Shown piece after piece: positions 60,542 to 64,000 of a stretch of 64,000 nt of DNA; positions within the stretch are counted from its first letter, which is position 1; every line of letters begins with the position of its first letter. The position numbers were made by a program, and so were the translations under genes. Below the pieces are notes generated by a model. That model had not been told where the DNA came from and made no database searches. It saw only the letters and a list, made by a program, of their open reading frames with translations. The stretch spans positions 88,050 to 152,049 of the forward strand of contig JAZNMP010000003.1 in the NCBI GenBank assembly GCA_045579705.1, given 5' to 3'. The DNA is from Lachnocurva sp045579705 (GTDB taxonomy: Bacteria > Bacillota > Clostridia > Lachnospirales > Lachnospiraceae).

Positions 60542-61038
60542 AATAAAAACTATTAGGGGTTTAGTTTTAAAAAAAGAGTTGGGCTCTTATATTATTTTTT
60601 ACTAGTAAATCTACGTTTGTAAATTTAACGACTCGTGTTTTATTAGCAGTGCCCTTTCGGGCATCACACCATAAAAAACTCGCGGCGTTTCTTCCTCGAA
60701 TTATGGATGAAACGCCGCTCGAACAAATTTTATGGTGTGAACTAATAAAACACTTCGTCTAAATTTACTAAACTCGATTTAAACCGTAAAAAATAATATA
60801 AGAGCCCTAACTCTTTACTTTTAATCCAAAAATCTACTTCAATAAAAATTTACTTCATCAAATCAAATGATGCCAACCCCAAGTCATATATTTCAAATAT
60901 CATAAAACACGAACCGTTAAATTTACACGCGATAATTGACTAGTAAAAAATAATCAAAAAGCACGAAGCTCTATTTAATAAAATCAACATATATAGTATT
61001 CTAAATACAAGAGGTTAAATATATTAGGAGGTCCAACT
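60542..61038. other. 497-bp intergenic region with a long rod-like inverted repeat
   Basis: No gene is visible. The inverted repeat at 60573-60816 fills half of it and may terminate pepT. The remaining 220 bp are AT-rich and end in AGGAGG before the small gene at 61039. A TTGACT at about 60947 could be a -35 box. Confidence 0.7.
60573..60816. repeat. Long nested inverted repeat (about 244 bp)
   Basis: The outer arms, about 30 bases each (AAAGAGTTGGGCTCTTATAT... and ...ATATAAGAGCCCTAACTCTTT), pair with one extra base. Inner pairs nest in order: GTAAATTTA / TAAATTTAC, GTTTTATTAG / CTAATAAAAC, CACACCATAAAA / TTTTATGGTGTG, GCGGCGTTTC / GAAACGCCGC around a 17-base loop. A small GCCC/GGGC hairpin projects from one side. 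The pairing order holds along almost the whole length, so a single rod-like RNA or cruciform is possible. Confidence 0.8.
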
Positions 61039-61263
61039 ATGTCCCAAAATCCATCAGTAAGTTTCTGCACCTGCACTGACACCAGCTGTCCTTGTCATCC
61101 AACCAACCATGACAAAGGGTGCACACCTTGCATTGCAAAAAATTTAAAGGAACGCGAAATTCCAACCTGTTTCTTCTACAAAGCCGGTGGTACAAAGCCA
61201 ACCGATGAATGGCATTTCGAAGATTTCGCTGCTCACATCAATAATTTAAATAAAGATAATTAA
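61039..61263 (+). CDS. Small cysteine-rich protein, DUF6485-like, 74 aa
   Basis: Contains eight cysteines in the first 50 residues ('CTCTDTSCPCHPTNHDKGCT', 'CIAKNL', 'TCFF'), probably binding metal or forming an Fe-S or zinc site. The spacing and the 'IPTCFF' end match the DUF6485 family, which has no known function. It ends in an acidic helix. AGGAGG precedes the ATG. Monocistronic, with its own terminator. Confidence 0.8.
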   Translation: MSQNPSVSFCTCTDTSCPCHPTNHDKGCTPCIAKNLKEREIPTCFFYKAGGTKPTDEWHFEDFAAHINNLNKDN

Positions 61264-61279
61264 TCATCTTTACATGCAA

Positions 61280-61305
61280 AAACCCACGACTCACATCGTG
61301 GGTTT
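61280..61305 (+). terminator. Terminator of the small Cys-rich gene
   Basis: Ten-base stem AAACCCACGA / TCGTGGGTTT with a six-base loop, 14 bases after the stop. The T-tract is short. Confidence 0.7.
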
Positions 61306-61343
61306 AGCTATGTAAATATTTAATTTTCATATTATCTCCGTTT

Positions 61344-61553
61344 TTACATCAACTTCATCAAGTGTAGATTCTCATTTATATCAATATGAATATCTTCGAT
61401 AAATGGCATAGGCATATCACATTTCTCATACGGATTACTAACTGGCTTTCCATACAAATTCACATCGCATGCTTCCCAACGATCGCTCAAATCACCATAA
61501 GGAATAGCGAGGAAACCAGCCATAAAATTCTTTAAAGAAAGACCACCCTTCAT
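61344..61553 (-). CDS. Hypothetical small protein, 69 aa
   Basis: I do not recognise it. A very strong ribosome binding site (GGAGAGGAG) precedes the ATG. It begins 'MKGGLSLKNFMAGFLAIPYG' and has two cysteines ('EACDVN', 'EKCDMP') and a proline/methionine patch ('DMPMPFIEDI'). There is no membrane segment. It follows the terminator of the response-regulator operon on the same strand. Confidence 0.6.
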   Translation of the reverse strand: MKGGLSLKNFMAGFLAIPYGDLSDRWEACDVNLYGKPVSNPYEKCDMPMPFIEDIHIDINENLHLMKLM

Positions 61554-61621
61554 ACTCCTCTCCTTTCATATCCTAAAAATATGCTCCGAACTAATTCTTT
61601 ATCGTAAGCTCATTATAAAAA

Positions 61622-61662
61622 ATGGACTGCAACAAAAGTGTGACACCATCGTTACAATCCAT
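61622..61662 (-). terminator. Terminator of the surface protein/response regulator operon
   Basis: A 12-bp stem with two G-T pairs (ATGGATTGTAAC / GTTGCAGTCCAT) and T6 on the minus strand, 42 bases after the regulator stop. Confidence 0.8.
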
Positions 61663-61704
61663 AATCTTTAATATTTATTTTATTGTTAGCGCAATCGAGA
61701 TCTA

Positions 61705-62502
61705 TCACAAATCCCGCATCAGCATCGCACAGGTTTCCTCCGCCCAGCCATACTGATTCATATATTCACCATGAAAATACTCCTTCGGAAGGCGTCCCGC
61801 CTCATATTCATACAAATCACAGTAAATCTTTGTCGTATCCAAACTATACGTTCCATGATTATTGAAAAAAATATCCTTTGCATCGCATAATGCCAGGGAT
61901 CTACGTATATCACTTGCTAGAGTTCTGATATACGACTTCTTTGCATCGGAGTCTTCCTCTTCTCCCCAGATTATCGCACGAAGCTCGTCTGTCGTGACAT
62001 TCGCTCCATGTTTATCAATCAGATAAGCTATAAACTCCTTGCAATGTCTCCTCTTAAAGAGCAGTGGTTTCCCATCATAGAAGATTTCAAAGTTTCCAAA
62101 ACACCTGAACTCTAACTTCGGTCTCGCTTCAACATCCTTTGAAATCGGTTTTCGAAGTTTGCTCAACGCCTCTTGGAAATCCTGTTTGGTCGCTGGCTTT
62201 AGCAGAAATGCACTAGCATCAGTCTTCCAGGCATCTAAACCATATTTCTGATAACCTGTTACAAAGACTATATTAGAGTCAGGCGATATTTCTACTATCT
62301 TTCGGCTCAAATCCAAACCATTCATTTCTGGCATATCGACATCCAGAAAGGCTACATACGGCTGAAACTCTCTAGCGATATCTATAGCATCCAGGTAATT
62401 ATCTGCAGTATGAATCGGGCTGTCATCTCCTACGACAGTCCGAAGTGTTCTCGCTTCATCTGCAAGTATCAAATTTTCGTCATCAACTATCAGATAATCC
62501 AT
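61705..62502 (-). CDS. Response regulator with a winged-helix output domain (SARP-like), 265 aa
   Basis: Residues 1-120 form a receiver domain: Asp7-Asp8 ('VDDE'), phospho-acceptor Asp54 in 'FLDVDMPEMNG', the conserved Thr ('FVTGY') and Lys ('FLLKPA'). Residues 130-235 form a Trans_reg_C-like winged helix ('LEFRCFGNFEIFYDGKPLLF', 'GEEEDSDAKKSYIRTLASDI'), similar to the DNA-binding part of SARP/AfsR regulators. There is no histidine kinase next to it. It follows the surface protein gene by 16 bases and so is co-transcribed with it. Confidence 0.85.
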   Translation of the reverse strand: MDYLIVDDENLILADEARTLRTVVGDDSPIHTADNYLDAIDIAREFQPYVAFLDVDMPEMNGLDLSRKIVEISPDSNIVFVTGYQKYGLDAWKTDASAFLLKPATKQDFQEALSKLRKPISKDVEARPKLEFRCFGNFEIFYDGKPLLFKRRHCKEFIAYLIDKHGANVTTDELRAIIWGEEEDSDAKKSYIRTLASDIRRSLALCDAKDIFFNNHGTYSLDTTKIYCDLYEYEAGRLPKEYFHGEYMNQYGWAEETCAMLMRDL

Positions 62503-62518
62503 AATGTCACTCTATTTA

Positions 62519-63739
62519 TCATTTCACATCTTTCTTTGTGAATCTGAGAGTTGCAATACCTGCTACAGACATCATAGCTAACATTAATAATGCTAAATCA
62601 AATCCATTTGATCCAGTCTTTGGAGACTTTGTATTAGTATCTGTATAGATAATTGCATACGTTGAGAACTCATCTGTCTCAAATGTAGCATTATAATTTT
62701 TTCCAAGTGTTACATCTAGAAGAGCCGCTGTTCCATCATGAAGACGTACAATCTTAAAAGTACGACCCTCTGCCTGAAGTGCCTTTGGAATCACAAAACC
62801 GATCTTTACTTTTCCGTTAGGGCACTTTGTTATCTTTGTAGCTGCTTTATCACCTACCTGCTTAAAGAGATTGAAATCAATATAAGCACCTACTACATAG
62901 TTTGTTGAAGGAAGCGCTTTCTCGACTTTCTCTTTATCTGCCTTAGGAACAGTTGCTGTAATATCCTTTGACTCAAGCCATACATTTACTGGAACACCTG
63001 AAGCTACGAGCTCCTGCTCTTCCTTTGTAAGGACATTATTAAGCAATTCTTTGTCTGTATTCTGAAGGCCTGCAGCACTAAAGTTTCCTGCTGCCTTTGT
63101 AGATGTTACATCAGTAACCTTTGCTTCTTCCTGCGCCGGTTTTGATTCCCCATTATCAACATCATTTTCAGGAGCTACAGCTTCTGATTTCTTAAATGTA
63201 CCATCTTCCTGAAGAGTACCTAATTTATACCATAGGAATCTGTCACATTCTCTTATACCATAATCATTATAAGTCCAGTTACTTGATATATCTTCATCGT
63301 TCACATATGCCTTTACACCACCCAAAGTCTCTGTATAGGTATACATATCCTTATTAACAGATACCAAAAATCTAACGGCATATTCTTTACTTACTTCATA
63401 TTTAGTAGGCTCAGCCCATTTTTTCCCATCAAATACATCTTCTGTATCTTCTTCAGTTTCCACCAAAAGCCAGCCTGAAACATACGAACCAGCAAATCCT
63501 CCGGCTTCCTCATCCATAGGTTCCTCGTCATTAATCTGAAGCTGTTTTGGAATATATGCTCCACCTACATTGTCGAAATTCTCAATCTTACTCGGAAACT
63601 TAACATCTATAAGTTTTACAGATGTTACTGTCTTAAGCGAACTAGCATTCGCCTGTTTGGGTACCATTACAAATCCCATTGTGAGAATCAAAACTAACGA
63701 CAAAATCCCTGCCCCTATTCTTCTGCATAATTTTGCCAT
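62519..63739 (-). CDS. Secreted surface protein with sortase-like C-terminal signal, 406 aa
   Basis: Residues 1-32 are a signal peptide (basic start 'MAKLCRRIGAGI', hydrophobic core, 'QANAS' cleavage region). The middle has no domain I can name; it is acidic with beta-rich parts. The end reads 'SPKTGSNGFDLALLMLAMMS' and then a hydrophobic stretch and 'RFTKKDVK', an LPXTG-like cell-wall sorting signal with SPKTG in place of LPxTG. A partner sortase is not in view. AAAGGAGG precedes the ATG. First gene of an operon with the response regulator. Confidence 0.8.
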   Translation of the reverse strand: MAKLCRRIGAGILSLVLILTMGFVMVPKQANASSLKTVTSVKLIDVKFPSKIENFDNVGGAYIPKQLQINDEEPMDEEAGGFAGSYVSGWLLVETEEDTEDVFDGKKWAEPTKYEVSKEYAVRFLVSVNKDMYTYTETLGGVKAYVNDEDISSNWTYNDYGIRECDRFLWYKLGTLQEDGTFKKSEAVAPENDVDNGESKPAQEEAKVTDVTSTKAAGNFSAAGLQNTDKELLNNVLTKEEQELVASGVPVNVWLESKDITATVPKADKEKVEKALPSTNYVVGAYIDFNLFKQVGDKAATKITKCPNGKVKIGFVIPKALQAEGRTFKIVRLHDGTAALLDVTLGKNYNATFETDEFSTYAIIYTDTNTKSPKTGSNGFDLALLMLAMMSVAGIATLRFTKKDVK

Positions 63740-63857
63740 ACATTTCCTCCTTTATAGAAATATATTCAACACCTAATTTGTATTATACTGCCTCCACCAC
63801 GCTCCGAACAATCTCGCAATTCTAAACATTTAATAAATTATCAGAACACTTCGTATT

Positions 63858-63909
63858 AAAAAAGGGGCTGTGAAAAAATGAGATAATCATTTTTTCCAGC
63901 TCCCTTTTT
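63858..63909 (-). terminator. Long terminator hairpin near the right edge
   Basis: A stem of about 20 pairs (GGGGCTG-TGAAAAAATGA with TCATTTTTTC-CAGCTCCC) ending in T7 on the minus strand and TTTTT on the plus strand. No gene inside the window ends here, so it probably serves a minus-strand gene whose end lies in the last 90 bp or beyond. Confidence 0.7.
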
Positions 63910-64000
63910 ATATCATTTTTTGTGAGGTATGCTGTTTCTGGCAAAAAATAGAGTATAATGCCCCTTTCCCCAAAAACTGCAAACTTTTTTGATTAGGCAG
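63910..64000. other. Right edge: possible 3' end of a minus-strand gene
   Basis: Two minus-strand frames are open from 64000 for about 27-30 codons and stop just before the terminator; one reads 'CLIKKVCSFWGKGHYTLFFA'. Neither is recognised. On the plus strand TATAAT near 63955 is preceded at 16 bp by CTGTTT, a weak promoter candidate. Confidence 0.3.

Overview
The window is chromosomal DNA of low to moderate GC from a strictly anaerobic, Gram-positive-type bacterium, most likely a member of the Clostridia (Bacillota). Pointers are the merged S10-spc-alpha ribosomal cluster, the zinc-type S14, a zinc-type adenylate kinase LID, a CIRCE operator in front of clpB, MutS2 and YhaM, a flavodiiron protein, an arginine deiminase operon with a YfcC-type carrier, strong AGGAGG ribosome binding sites, and a surface protein with a sortase-like tail. 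I cannot name the genus from sequence alone.

Layout. Positions 1-6250 are a decaying accessory region: a KilA-N gene cut by the window edge, an unknown gene, two Xre-type regulators (one truncated), a remnant of a large serine recombinase, an ORF6N gene interrupted by an in-frame TGA, an intact MFS exporter, and an acetyltransferase gene carrying both a nonsense codon and a frameshift. Positions 6272-8737 form a TetR-flavodoxin-MATE module with two matching operators. Positions 8966-13886 hold rlmD, yhaM and mutS2. Positions 14292-29341 are 29 genes from rpsJ to rplQ on the minus strand, with secY, adk and infA but no map. Positions 29616-36278 hold two small enzymes, ptsI, truA and an araC-fprA pair. 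Positions 36425-41179 are the arc operon (arcA, argF, arcC, yfcC). Positions 41410-51442 hold a B3/B4 protein, an M20 amidohydrolase, a five-gene run (glycosyltransferase, glmS, small membrane protein, large Fe-S flavoprotein, hypA) and an aminotransferase. Positions 51552-60541 hold clpB, an orphan RelB-like antitoxin, an rRNA methyltransferase, a GGDEF protein, two tandem hypB genes and pepT. Positions 61039-63739 hold small genes, a response regulator and a surface protein.

How they fit. The backbone is housekeeping translation machinery. The metabolic content suits a fermentative anaerobe that can take ATP from arginine, needs protection from oxygen or NO (FprA), and delivers nickel to a metalloenzyme (HypA and two HypB) whose structural genes lie elsewhere.

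Most unusual signals: (1) tandem HypB paralogues, one of which has lost the nickel-binding histidine; (2) two long rod-like inverted repeats of about 200 and 244 bp in intergenic DNA; (3) three copies of a GAAGTCGCA-type palindrome in and just upstream of the ORF6N gene; (4) a tandem hairpin repeat between rpsJ and rplC and a folded S10 leader; (5) a 932-residue Fe-S/FAD oxidoreductase beside hypA; (6) an AraC regulator with two AraC-type DNA-binding modules. I see no CRISPR array, no tRNA or rRNA gene and no complete transposon. I found no clear multi-gene defence system; the mobile-derived left end is the closest thing to one.
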